DNA from: Chaenocephalus aceratus
Taxonomy: Eukaryota > Chordata > Actinopteri > Perciformes > Channichthyidae
Assembly: GCA_023974075.1 (NCBI GenBank)
Contig: CM043800.1
Coordinates: forward strand, 32,314,452-32,378,451
DNA length: 64,000 bases
Direction of reading: 5' to 3'
The stretch's first letter is position 1, and each line of letters starts with the position of its first letter. Below the pieces are notes generated by a model. That model saw only the letters and a list, made by a program, of their open reading frames with translations, made no database searches and was not told where the DNA came from. The position numbers and the translations under genes are program-made. Shown here one piece after another: positions 50,527 through 61,648 of the stretch.

Positions 50527-50860
50527 ATGGCACAGTGGACTAGTGCGTTGGTGTTGGGATCAATCAATCAATCAATCAATGTTTATTTATATAGCCCAAT
50601 ATCACAAATGTTACATTTGTCTCAGTGGTCTTCACAGTTTATACAGAATATCAGTATGACAATACGACACCCTCTGTCCTTAGACCCTCACAGGATCAGG
50701 GGAGCACAGGTTCAAACCCCACTGCAGTCAGCATGTCGTTGTGTCCCTGGGCAAGACACTTCACCCCAAATTGCTCCTGTGGGGATTGTCCACAGTATTG
50801 AGTATGTAAGTCGCTTTGGATAAAAGCGTCTAACAAGTAATGTAAGGAGAAGCAAATGTA
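50527..50860 (+). mobile_element. tRNA-derived SINE interrupted by an L2 fragment
   Basis: The head ATGGCACAGTGGACTAGTGC resembles an A box, and after the inserted L2 fragment the sequence continues with CACAGGTTCAAACCCC, a B-box match. The body GGGCAAGACACTTCACCCC is the common fish SINE core. The 3' tail TGTAAGTCGCTTTGGATAAA followed by AGCGTCT is shared with the LINE at 60279-61012, its likely mobilising partner. It probably cannot be transcribed by Pol III as a normal unit now. Confidence 0.8.
50563..50692 (-). mobile_element. 130-bp L2 3'-end fragment inserted in a SINE
   Basis: Nearly identical to the 3' end of the LINE at 7313 (same TTTATTTATATAGCCCAATA and CGACACCCTCTGTCCTTAGA), with the (ATTGATTG)n tail at the left. 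GGATCA at both junctions suggests the target duplication, though part could belong to the tail. A very short, 5'-truncated insertion. Confidence 0.85.
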
Positions 50861-50966
50861 AAAGTCCTGTAGGTGGAGTGACACAGCTTGAACAACTGAG
50901 TCTTTCTTTGATTCATGGATGTTTGCCAGTCAAGTCGAGTTAATAATAGCTGACTCATAATGTTGC

Positions 50967-53900
50967 TTCAATTTAATTTAATTTAATTTCAAACCTTTAT
51001 TTATACAGATAAATCCCATTGAGATAATTGATCTCTTTTTCAAGGGAGACCTGCTCAAGTAGTTCCACATGAAACATAAAAACATAAATAGAACAACAAA
51101 AGGACATCATACAGCATCATTTACATAATTATCGACATAAACAGGTACCAATAGCTTCCGATTGAGTAGCATCCAACCGAGCTTTAAAAACATTTAGTGG
51201 CACCAGATTGTTCAGTTTCCATTTAATTTGCAGACTATTCCAAGACAGAGGAGCTGCACATTTAAAAGCTGTCTTCCCTAAGACAGTCCTAGCAGTTGGC
51301 ACATTTAATAAAACCACAGCATTCGATCTCAGGCAGTAGCCACTTACAATTTTCCGTGAGATCAGGGAGCAGATATAAGATGGAAGTTTCCCTAACATGG
51401 CTTTGTATATAAAAATGTACCAGTGACTGAGCCTCCGTACAGTTAGTGAAAGCAAACCAGCCCTTGCATACAGGGTACAGTGATGGGTTAATGCTTTACA
51501 GTTTGTCACAAATCTCAGTGCGCTGTGATACGCAGCATCTAACTTGACCAGGCAATGGGCAGGTGCATTCATATAGACCAGATCCCCATAGTCCAGCACA
51601 GGTAAAAAGGTCACAGTGACTAGCCTTTTCCTGGCCTCAAGCGAGAAACAGGACTTGTTCCTGTCGAATAAACCTAGCCTAACCCTCAGTTTTTTAAGCA
51701 GGTTATTGACATGAAGTTTAAAAGTGAGACAATCATCAAGCCAGATACCCAGGTATTTGTAACAGGCAACCACTTCAAGTTTTATTCCCTGCGTAGTTAC
51801 AATATCTAAAACAGGCTCTGGTGTCTTTTTAGCTTTAGAAAAGAGCATTACCTTGGTTTTATCCACATTTAAAAGAAGCTTAAGCTCAGCGAGCTGAGTC
51901 TAAATAATGTTAAAAACAGCCTGTAATTTAACACCAGCCTCCTTAATGGAGGGACCTGCACAGTACATCACGGTATCATCCACATAAAAATGTAAAGTAG
52001 CTTCATCCACATTTTCTCCTAAACTGTTTATGTAGATGGAGAATAAAAGTGGACCTAAAACAGAACCTTGGGGAACACCATTTGCAATGTTCAACCACTC
52101 AGAAGACAGCCCAGCAAAATGAACACATTGGGACCTTTCAGAGAGGTAGTTCACAAACCACCCACTGCATGGCTGGACATGCCAATACTGACCAGCCTCT
52201 GCTTTAAAATGTGATGATCGACGGTGTCAAACGCTTTTGAAAGGTCAATAAATAGAGCTGCACAACTCTGCTTATTATCTAAAATACTCGCCACATCATT
52301 CACCACTTTCATTGTGGCAGTGATGGTGCTGTGTTGTTTTCTGAAGCCTGACTGATGTTTACACAGGATGTCATTTGTACATAAAAACTCCTTTACCTGT
52401 TCACTCACTAGGCGTTCAAGAACCTTAGCCAGAACTGACAACTTAGAGATTGGCCTATAGTTATTTAATAAGGTGGCCTCCCCTCCTTTTAGCAAAGGCA
52501 GGACATACGCTGACTTCCACAATTTTGGAATTGTGTTCGTGCTGAGGGAGAGGTTAAAAAGAGAAGTGAGAGGTGGAGCAATACAATCTGCAGCTATCTT
52601 TAAAAAGAAAGGTTCTACGTTGTCCGGACCAGCCGGTTTCTTAGGATCTAACTTGGTTAAGGCTTCATGAACAACATTAACAGTAAAAGGGGTAAAACTA
52701 AAAGGGTTTTCCAACACATGTTTTTCAGAGTCACATACTGTAGTGTTCACAGAAGCAGAGTTAGTGACAGAATCAAATAGAGAACCACAGGACACAAAAT
52801 GCCCTTTAAATCAATTTAGCATAGTAGCTCTGTCCGATATAGTGCCAGATGCTGTGGTAATGCACAGAGGTAGCTCATTACGGATATCGCCGGTGGATAA
52901 CGATTTAATGGCTTTCCAATATTTTCCAGGATTATTCAGATTCTCTGTGGTAACTGACAAATAGTACTTTGATTTAGCACTTTTGACATTTGAAGTGAAG
53001 CTATTCCTTAGCTGCCTACAATGCAGCCATTCTACCTCTGAGCCTGATTTCCTAGCCTTTGCCCAGGCCTTGTTTCTCTCATGAAGGAGACTGGACAGAT
53101 TAGCAGAAAACCAAGGATTGTCTCGTCCCTTTACTCTAAATTTACGCAGGGGTGCATGTCTATCAATGATCTCCATAAAACCAAGATAAAAATAAGACCA
53201 TGCGGTTTCTACATCAGCACACAGATTGATTTTACCCCAATCAAAATCAAACAGATCATGCACAAAACCCTGCTCCACAAAATGTTTTTTGTCTCTCTTG
53301 ATGATAATACGAGGTTTAACCTTTTGGACCTTAGTGTCCCTAATTGTGGCTACAACACAGTGATCGCTCAGATCATTTGCAAATACTCCCACAGATGAAT
53401 ATTTATGGGGAACATTAGTTAAAATGAGATCAATTAGGGAGGATTTATTAGGGGACTTAATATTAGGGCGAGTAGGACTGTCAACAATCTGAGTAACATT
53501 TAAAGAGATACAAAGGTTTTTAAAATCCTCTGACACTGCAGTTAACCAGTCCCAGTTAAAATCTCCAAGTAGCACTATTTCCTTGTAGTCTAGTTGTGAT
53601 AAAAGATTTGCTAGTGAAGACAGGAGTCTTTGACAGCTGAGGGGGGTCTGTAACAACTCACTACCATGACCTGTTGACCCTTTGCCACTAAAAATTGAAG
53701 TTGCTTACTGATCGATTTGGAAACTAATGTGGTTACACTGAACTTATTCTTAACATAAATGGCAACGCCACCACCTTTATTAGGCCGGTCGGTAAAAAAA
53801 CAGGCATCTTTTCCTCTTAAACGACACACATACATAGTCATCTAATTTAGAAACACCGGAAAAGTCTGCGAGAGTGTGATTAGAGCTTAAGAAGCAGTCC

Positions 53901-54690
53901 TGAAGAACCATCATTGCAGGAAAACAAAAAAGACAAACATATTTTGTCGAGCAGATTGACTGTGACAAGGCAACCGGTAATTGTTTGAGCAACACATCCG
54001 AACCTTTGCAGGGGATGCCCACTGCAGGTGGCAGAACAGACCTGAATCCAGTAGACTTCTCAGAATGACTAGAGATCTTCTCATAGTCCAAAACAGTTAA
54101 CAGGCACAGCAGAATCCCGATATGGGCAATTTTCCCAGACCAGCACACAGTATCCGCGATGTTCCTGGAGCAAAATCAGCACAGCAGCAAAGGACAGGCG
54201 AAAACAGCAGCGTGGAAGCGCTCCGGTCCCTCCGTGGTATCCCCGGGGTGAAAGCAGGCCTCTGCAACAGCAGAACCAGGACAGGTGGAAAGCAGGCCCC
54301 AGCGGTGGTAAAATCCTCCTCCGCACAGCAGTACACGCCCGGTGGAAGCAGGTCAAGCCCGAAGCGTGGATCCACTCCGTCTCTCAGCGACGACTCCGGG
54401 GTAAAAACCTCTCCAGTACAGCCTCTACAGGTGGGAGCAGGCCTCCGCAGATCGCAGATCGCAGATCGCAGATCGCAGATCGCAGGCAGCAACAGGTGGA
54501 GCCGCTCCGTCTCTTCGCGACGAGCAGGCCTCCGTAAATCGCAGATCACATGCAGCAACAGGTGGAGCCGCTCCGTCTCTTCGCGACATCTCCGGAGGAA
54601 AAACACCTCAGTACAGCCGTACTCGACAGGTGGGAGTAGGCATCCGCAGATCGCTGACAACTAAAACTACTACTTGTATAAGCAGGGATG
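50967..54690 (-). mobile_element. Nearly full-length CR1-group LINE (possibly Rex1-like) with endonuclease and RT
   Basis: Minus strand. The endonuclease (about 54000-52900) shows GGGVAIYVKNKF, CYRPPSA, VLLGDFNWDWL, SLIDLILTN and SDHCVV. The RT (about 52795-51129) has YRPISKLSVLAKVLERLV, HQSGFRKQHSTITATMKVV, LFIDLSKAFDTVDHHIL, NGVPQGSVLGPLLFSIYINS and YVDDTVMY (YVDD instead of the usual YADD), and a C-terminal LDYGDLVYMNAP/HWYIFIYKAMLGKLPSYI region. It is split by a few frameshifts and stops (near 53650, 52800, 52150, 51880). The 3' end has AGATCTC-type CATTGAGATAATTGATCTCT sequence and an (AATTT)n tail at 50968-50985. The family name is uncertain. Confidence 0.87.
54430..54660. repeat. Tandem monomers in the LINE 5' untranslated region
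   Basis: Four to five copies of the 7-mer CAGATCG at about 54448-54484 are followed by a 66-base unit (GCAGCAACAGGTGGAGCCGC then TCCGTCTCTTCGCGAC) at 54486-54551 repeated from 54552. Related AGCAGGCCTCCG motifs occur at 54255 and 54437. Tandem 5' units are known promoters in several LINE families; here that is inference. Confidence 0.75.
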
Positions 54691-55443
54691 GCTAATCTAT
54701 ACAACAAAAAAGACGGAAGAAAAATAATGTCACCAACTAAAATGGGATTGATCAACTGCGTCTACAACTGGTGGAGACAGCCATACCTATTTGAAAACAA
54801 ATATGAGATGTGGGCAACTGTTCAGAGGGGGAATCATATCAAGGTCTATTCAAAGCTTAATTTAGCATGATTTATCGGTTTGTCATACCATTGAAGTGAT
54901 ACTGCAGACAACTTGGCTCTTTGACGTCTGATGACAGGTATTGCAAAGTTTAGGAGCATCCTACAGAAAAACTGTATTGTACTTTTCCCCATTGACGTGG
55001 CATGATTGAATCAAACCCAGCAGCCCTCTTCCTTCCATCCCCATTGAAATTGATGAATTGAAGTCTGCATGTAATTGGATGCAATCACGTCTCCCCCTCT
55101 TGCATTCTAATGAGATCTTAATGGGTCTTTGATTAGAAAAAAGATACCAAAACAGCTGTCAAGGCTGTCCAGGAAATGATGGATCATCCAGGAAACTCTG
55201 GTGTCCATTAAGGTCTATTCTGGGCCAAATAACTGGTAGGTGAGAAGATGAGATGAAAGCTTCGTAATATTTAGTTTCCAATGAGACAATCCCCAGTAGA
55301 ACAATGATCGCTTCTGTCTTGAAACTGACAGATGGCTGTACACTGAACACTGAGCCCAGTCTCAGTTTGCCGATATGATGTAGGAAGTCAAACATTTATT
55401 ACGCACATAAAGAATGCAACATGTCGGGAAAATATAAGACATG
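54691..55443. other. Intergenic stretch without recognised features
   Basis: Flank of the large LINE; no gene seen. Confidence 0.45.
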
Positions 55444-55818
55444 GGGTGTTTTTCAATTGTGAGTAAAGCTGCTGCAGAGCCACTATTTCAAGCATACTAC
55501 CTCGACATCGAGTGCCGCCGAATGACTGTTCCAATCTCCTGCATACTTGGAAATCTACCGAGCCCGGCGTGCTTCGTTAGGAGAAATTTCGAGGCTGCAC
55601 ATGTGTAGACTCCGCGGTCTTAAAATCCCCACAATGCTTTGCGCACGGACCAATTTCCCCAAAGGCGGGGCCTCTCATATGACGCACACCTGCACACTTG
55701 CTAGCCTGTTCCACTCTTTGTTTTCCGAATGCCAGGAAGTATTCTTGCCTCGCTTCTGAAGCAAGATGCTCGGCAGACATGTGCTACCAAGCAAGCGTAC
55801 TCGCGATTGAGAAACACC
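55444..55818. mobile_element. MITE (GGGTGTTTCTCAATG family), second copy
   Basis: The ends GGTGTTTTTCAATTGTGAGT and ATTGAGAAACACC are inverted, and ATG occurs on both flanks. The interior shares ATACTACCTCGACATCGAGT, CACATGTGTAGACTCCGCGG and GAAGCAAGATGCTCG-type strings with the copy at 37678-38079, reversed. Confidence 0.82.
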
Positions 55819-58479
55819 ATGTACTAGGTTCCTAAAAAGGTACAACAAATCGGAATGTATTAAGAAAATGTATAATGTTACACAAATTATGATCAAAACG
55901 AACAAAGAACATCCCTTCGTACCCTGGCCTTTGGCTCATGTCATGCCATATAACATGAGCTGCAAACTGAGAAGGAAAAACAAATTAACACTAGCCTTCC
56001 TTCAAGGGATTGTCTTCGCTATGAGAGTTCAGACTTTATATTACAACTTTCTGTAAATAGACACATTTTCCAGCAAAGACTGCATTATACTAATAGATGT
56101 CAGCAGTTGAAGGCAATACAAATCTAAATTACATTACGAGTAATACAATCAGCTCCATACAAAGTTGCTTTACAGGCCTTTTGTGGTTGGTTTTTAAAAG
56201 CCATAAATAAAATATTTGAGATGTGGGCTCTCCAACAAGCTTTATGTCAATCCCTTAGAGCTGTTCCACTCTCCTCCACTTCCTTTTTCTAGTTTCCTGT
56301 AAAGTGACGTGAACAAGGCATCAAATACAACCAGCATAAGACAGTGTTCTCTCCACAGCGACCCATACATTAAGGATAAGATATCACTGGCATCTGTGAG
56401 CTGCAGATAAAATGCAAGAACATCCAACAGGGAATACATGTTTGCCACACATTCCCTCTGAGCTTTTATTTATAATTTATGTAAGTAAAAGCACAAAGCA
56501 TAAATTGTGAATAAGCATTAAAGATTCATAAAAACATGGTAAGTCTTTGTGTGTGCTGCAAATATTCCTTGTTGGCTTGCCATACATGTTTCACCTGGTA
56601 CATGTGCAATTTAATTAAGGATGTTGTGCTTTAGGTGCTCTGGGAAAGTGCAACTAAAATCATTTGCATAAGTGGTTTAAATATATCCGGCCCATTTGCA
56701 CTGGTTGAGTATTTAGGCATGGCAGTACTTCAGAGACTTCTCAGTGAAAGTGTTAAAGATGTCCCATCGTTGCAGAGCTTTAATAAAACACAGCGGCGTC
56801 TCCACTTAGCACAGAAATAAAAGACAACACTGACATGAGATGTTCCTGATGGACCTGGAAGCCGAGGAGCCTTATAAAAGATAAGCAACTAATAAAAGGG
56901 TCGCCCTCAGCTGCTTTGTCCCTGTTGTTATTCTTAGTCTGACAGTCACTGGCGATGTATGATGAGAAGAGAAGGCCTGGCAGCCGTAGCTTGTATTGTG
57001 TACTGATGTTTCAGAGGCAGGTGTCGCCTCGAAAAGCTTAAAAATAACTCACCCATCCCTCCATACAATGCTATGTGAAGCTCCCATCAGTCACACATAT
57101 ACAAACAAACCCATACAACCATGACAACATTATAATTGTGTGGGCTTCTTTCAAAGTATTAGTATTGTATAAGAATAAGAAAGAAAAAAACCTTATACAT
57201 CATACAGCCAGAACAGGTGTTTATAATAACTTTTATAATAAAAGCAAGTTAAAGAAAAACTTTCTTGAAGCACTGCGGATATCTTCAACTTCAGTTCTAA
57301 CAAACCCAGAGTGTGCTGTTTAAAGAGACAGATCAGTGGACAAGTTCCAGGAACTGTTCAAAGATCACAGTAAAGGAGATGCAAGAAAGAAGAGAATACA
57401 AAAAGAAAGGGGGAAAAAGTGCAATTTAAAGTTCAAGTCAAATCAAGAACAACAACAAATAAGGATACCTCAACGGTGCACCGAGAAACACCTTCAGCCC
57501 AGGCACTGTAATTAAGCTGCACAGTACACACTATGCTGTGTAAATATAGCCTTTTATATTATCCTGCCTGCATTTGTTGCTCAGCAATACACGCCAAGTA
57601 GACAGCTAGGGCGGATGGAAATGTCAGTTTGGTTAGAAAGTGACAAATCCAATTTTAACCCATTGATGGTATGAATTGAAAAGACTGAGGATAACCAAAG
57701 CAAGAGGGTTTTAGTCTCAAAATCTACACAATCCATGCAACAATTATTGACATATTTTATTCTGGACCAGAAGACCAGAGAATCCTCCCATAAATGAAGT
57801 TGAAAAAAATAAGAAGTAACATCTCAAATATGTTTATGGCAAAGAAAATGGCAGACAGATTTGAGCGATATAGGAAACATTATACGTGATAGAGCAGTGG
57901 AGATAAAGGCATAAAGACAGAAGTAGATTGTTGTATTATATAAGGATGGAAGCTGGATACAGTGTTCGAGGCAGGATGCAGTTCATTTAAGTTGCTCGGT
58001 GGCGCATGAAGCCCACATCTTGTTCCTTCTTCTATGTTTCCATTTCTCTCTTTCCTTCTCCCTCTCTCTCCACCTGCTTGACATTTCCAAGCCTTTCATT
58101 TCGTATTCTTTGTACCCAGGTGGGATAGTGCTGCCAGAGCCGAGATAAATATATATATTTCTCTAAGTGACATTTATTGAGAAGACATTCGTAGTTCCTC
58201 CACCAGTTGTTCTCCTGAGGCTGTTCCAGCCGTATCTTCCAGCTATTCAGGTCATTCTTTCCAGCCTCTCTTATTGTAAAGGGAGCTGTGGTGTCATCTC
58301 CAAACCGCTTGTCCTCGGAGCCGTCTGTAAATCGACCTGGGGGACGCTAATGATCTGTGTTTATGTGCCTGTGGTGGTTTTGTTAGGATTGACTGTGTTG
58401 TAAAGTCATGTGTGCACGGTGGGCAGAGGGGTTGGGGGGTGTCATTGGTCTATATTTACCAACTTAAGAATGAGAGAGC
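55819..58479. other. Intergenic stretch without recognised features
   Basis: AT-rich, short frames only. Its right end leads into the candidate first exon at 58480. Confidence 0.5.
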
Positions 58480-58726
58480 ATTGTGTTGTCGGCATTCTTG
58501 GCACTGAAGGACACTTTGTGCTCAGGGTCACCCTCGGCGCTTCATCGGGAGAGGCATAGAGACAGGAGAGAGTGAGGTAGCAGACAGTACATCCTCAGAG
58601 GTGAGACAGCACGACTGAAGAGGATCTTCAAGGAGAGAGACAGACAGGCAAACAGAAAAGGAAGTGGGATATATCCGTCCTACAGATTTGCACCCAGAGG
58701 ACTTCACCTGTTTCTTTAAAGAAAGC
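58480..58726 (+). other. Candidate 5' untranslated exon of a gene running off the right edge
   Basis: A purine-rich, GC-richer block (GAGAGAGACAGACAGGCAAAC style) ends at AAAGC followed by the strong donor GTGAGT at 58727. It has the look of a vertebrate non-coding first exon and lies upstream, on the same strand, of the coding exon at 63271. The link between the two is inference. Confidence 0.35.
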
Positions 58727-59061
58727 GTGAGTGGGATTTCCTTTTCTCATCTTCATCTAGATCTAGCACAAATGGCACTCAGATGTTTCTGCCTTTCATA
58801 TGTTTAGATAGATTACTGTTCTGACACATTACAGTAATGCGCTATAAAATATAAAACCACAACGTTAAATGTGAGGATAATGCATACACTGTGCCTCCAG
58901 TACATCTGCATCATGCTGTTAATTATTCCCTTTTCTTTGTATTTTCAGAAGACATTATATTTATTATAGTTTCTTCTGAATCTTTGATTGTTTCTCCAGC
59001 TACCTGTTCTTCTTAATGGTCTCGTCTTTTGATGGCCGTAGTGGATGTAGCTTTTAATTAC
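58727..59061. other. Probable first-intron sequence of the right-edge gene
   Basis: Follows the GTGAGT donor at 58727; no other content seen. Confidence 0.3.
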
Positions 59062-59646
59062 CGTACTTTTCGGACTATAAGCCGCGTCTTTTTTCCCCAT
59101 TTTTTTGGTACAGCTAACGGCCACTAGGGAACCTCCTAAATCTATGGATTTTACAGGTACAATTAACCACCTTAAACCTTATGGGCTCTATGACCGGTCC
59201 GCGCCCGCCACCTTTAAGCGGCGGGCTCCAGCCAAGCCCCCAGGAAGTGCGCTGGACTCAGATGGAAATATTCGTGCTGGCCAAACGGCGGTACTGCACA
59301 TCCGTTTGGTTGCCAGGCCCGGAAACACTTTTTCCCATTGACTTACATGGGGAAAGAATGGTCTGTAACTCGTTGGATAATTTTTTTTAAACTAAATAAA
59401 CAACCCAGTATGAACACTTGTATAGCCCTTATTAAAAACATTCGTTCCTCAAGTTGTAAAAATGTGCTAATAACGTTATTCTGAGAGTTATTTCCCTCGG
59501 CATCGTATAGGGGCGGATCGTATAGGGGCGTTTCCTAACTTCTTTTATCCAATAGAATAATGACACTCAGCAGAAATACTGGCAGTAATGCAATTTAAGG
59601 GATTCCAGCTGCTTTTATAAATCCTCGCAGAATAAGTCATTTGTTC

Positions 59647-61421
59647 TAGTGATGGGAATTCCGGCTCCCAAAGGGCTCTTCAGTTTAACACATAGTATAC
59701 CTTTTAATTAAATCAAATGTAGCCCTGTTTTGACTAATAATTTATATGTGTACACATATATCACTTACATTATTCAATACATCCTTTGTACTGAATTTAA
59801 AAGTAAAAATTACATGTTTAATATATATGATTTGCTGTGGCCAATTGTTTTCATTGCATTTACAGACCCGTGTAACTCTCTGATACCACCCAATTAATGC
59901 ATTGACTTGCTTGTAGAACCACGCTACACAAAACAGATAGCAACACCTATAAAAACAATTTTAAAAAAGGGGCTACTGTATCAACCTATATAAAGTATAT
60001 AAATATAGTTGTTCTCCCTGCAGGAGAGGGGAGCGTGCTTTGAGATCAGCTGCTCAGCTGCAGCGGGAGAAGAGGGGGACAAAAAGAGATCTCCGTCCTC
60101 CGTGTTTTATTCTTATAGAAGTAAGAAGAGAAGTAATGGGGCAGACACCCTCCTTTTTACGCAGCGGTCCAGACATAGACATCAAACGGCGACACATATT
60201 CAGTTGCCAGTTACTTTGGCATTAGGGCAGGGATATCTAGATACTTTCCAAGGTTTGACATAATGAATTGTGCTACTATTACATTGCATTTAGCTGACGC
60301 TTTTATCCAAAGCGACTTACAATAAGTACATTCGACCAGGAAGACACAACCTTGAAGAAAACAGAATCATATAAGAACATCAGGTTTCAAAGAGCCAATC
60401 GTTTCAAGTGCTACTCAACTTGCTTTAGATAAGCCAGTCCTTTATTAGTATATAAGTGCTTTGTTAATAGTTCTATCGCTCGAAGTGGAGTCGAAAGAGA
60501 TGAGTTTTCAGTCTGCGCCGGAAGGTGTGTAAGCTTTCTGCGGTCCTGATTTCAATGGGGAGCTCATTCCACCATTTTGGAGCCAGGATAGCAAATCCAC
60601 GTGTTTTTGCTGATGGGAACTTGGGTCCCCCTCGCAGCGAGGGTGCAGCGAGTCGTTTGGCTGATGCAGAGCGAAGTGCACGTGCTGGGGTGTACGGTTT
60701 AACCATGTCCTGGATGTAGGAAGGGCCAGACCCATTCGCAGCATGGTACGCAAGTACCAGTGTCTTGAAGTGGATTCTAGCAGTTACCGGAAGCCAGTGG
60801 AGGGAGCGGAGGAGCGGAGTGGTGTGGGAAAATTTTGGAAGGTTGAAGACCAGACGAGCCGCTGCATTCTGGATGAGCTGCAGAGGTCGGATGGCACATG
60901 CAGGCAGACCAGCCAGGAGGGAGTTGCAGTAGTCTAGGCATGAGGTGACGAGAGCCTGGACCAGAACCTGCGTCGATTTCTGGGTCAGCTGGGGGCGTAT
61001 CTTCCTGATGTTATTAAATCAAGCAACGATGTTTTCACATCTGTAATCAAAAAGCTCCTCAAAAACACTATAAAAGCAGTTCCTGCCGTTGTTACGTTAG
61101 TTCAAACAGTAACAACGGACTACTTTTCTTAGCGGATGCATGTCAATTTAAATCAATACATAAAACTATTTTTTAAATCAATAAAATCTTTTTCTAAATC
61201 CATAAAAGCATTTCAATTATTATTGGGAGTCATGTCGTTACTTTGTTGAGAATGTGGCCATGTGTAATAAGCGGGATAATGTCCACATTGTACATTGCAT
61301 AATGTGCCTTCATGCCGATCTAGATCCCTCCGCAAAAACAAAACAAAAAACGTCTCGTTCGCGGGCGAGAGCCGGCTCCCGTCGTTCACTTAAAAGAGCC
61401 GGCTCGTTCGACACATCACTA
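59647..61421. mobile_element. hAT-like element nested inside 59062-61648
   Basis: The left end TAGTGATGGGAATTCCGGCT and right end AGCCGGCTCGTTCGACACAT followed by CACTA are inverted; GAGCCGGCTC motifs cluster at the right. Flanking 8-mers ATTTGTTC and ATTTAGGA share only four bases, so the duplication is doubtful. It contains the LINE fragment at 60279-61012. Confidence 0.55.
60279..61012 (-). mobile_element. LINE 3' end (RT C-terminus plus 3' UTR), 5'-truncated
   Basis: Minus-strand protein: LLRSLHWLPVTARIHFKTLV, then PSYIQDMVKPYTPARALRSA and WWNELPIEIRTAESLHTFRR, ending about 60473; these are typical C-terminal RT motifs of the CR1/L2 group. The 3' UTR ends in GTCGCTTTGGATAAAAGCGT (reverse strand) and an ATGTAAT-type tail at 60279. 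It sits inside the nested element 59647-61421. Confidence 0.85.
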
Positions 61422-61648
61422 ATTTAGGAATACATTTACAATAAACAATACAATAAAATCCCTTTAGGAAACGCCCCTATAGGATCCGCCCCTATACGAT
61501 CCGTCTCCTTGCTGCGGTCTGCAGCCAGACTCTATTGAGCGCGCCAAAGTAAAAGTGGAACCGAGAGACAGAACGAGAGCAAGACAGACGGACAATTTAG
61601 CTGCTGCGGCTTATATGCAGGTGCGCTTTATAGTCCGAAAAGTACGGT

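Larger units (their letters stand above)
59062..61648. mobile_element. Inverted-end transposon (possibly Tc1/mariner-like), outer layer of a nest
   Basis: The left end CCGTACTTTTCGGACTATAA followed by GCCGC is mirrored at the right by TTATAGTCCGAAAAGTACGG. TA lies at both outer borders, which would fit a TA-inserting element. Inner arms carry the inverted motif CGTATAGGGGCGTTTCCTAA (59512-59534) versus TTAGGAAACGCCCCTATAGG (61466-61485). No transposase frame. Confidence 0.7.

Noticed and set aside
50700..50780. Possible functional tRNA gene (GGTTCAAACCC B box)
   Set aside because: The tRNA-like head continues into a SINE body and is interrupted by an L2 insertion; no complete cloverleaf.
54097..54664. 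Two overlapping frames of 180-187 codons on opposite strands
   Set aside because: Both arise from the repeat-rich, stop-poor 5' region of the LINE.
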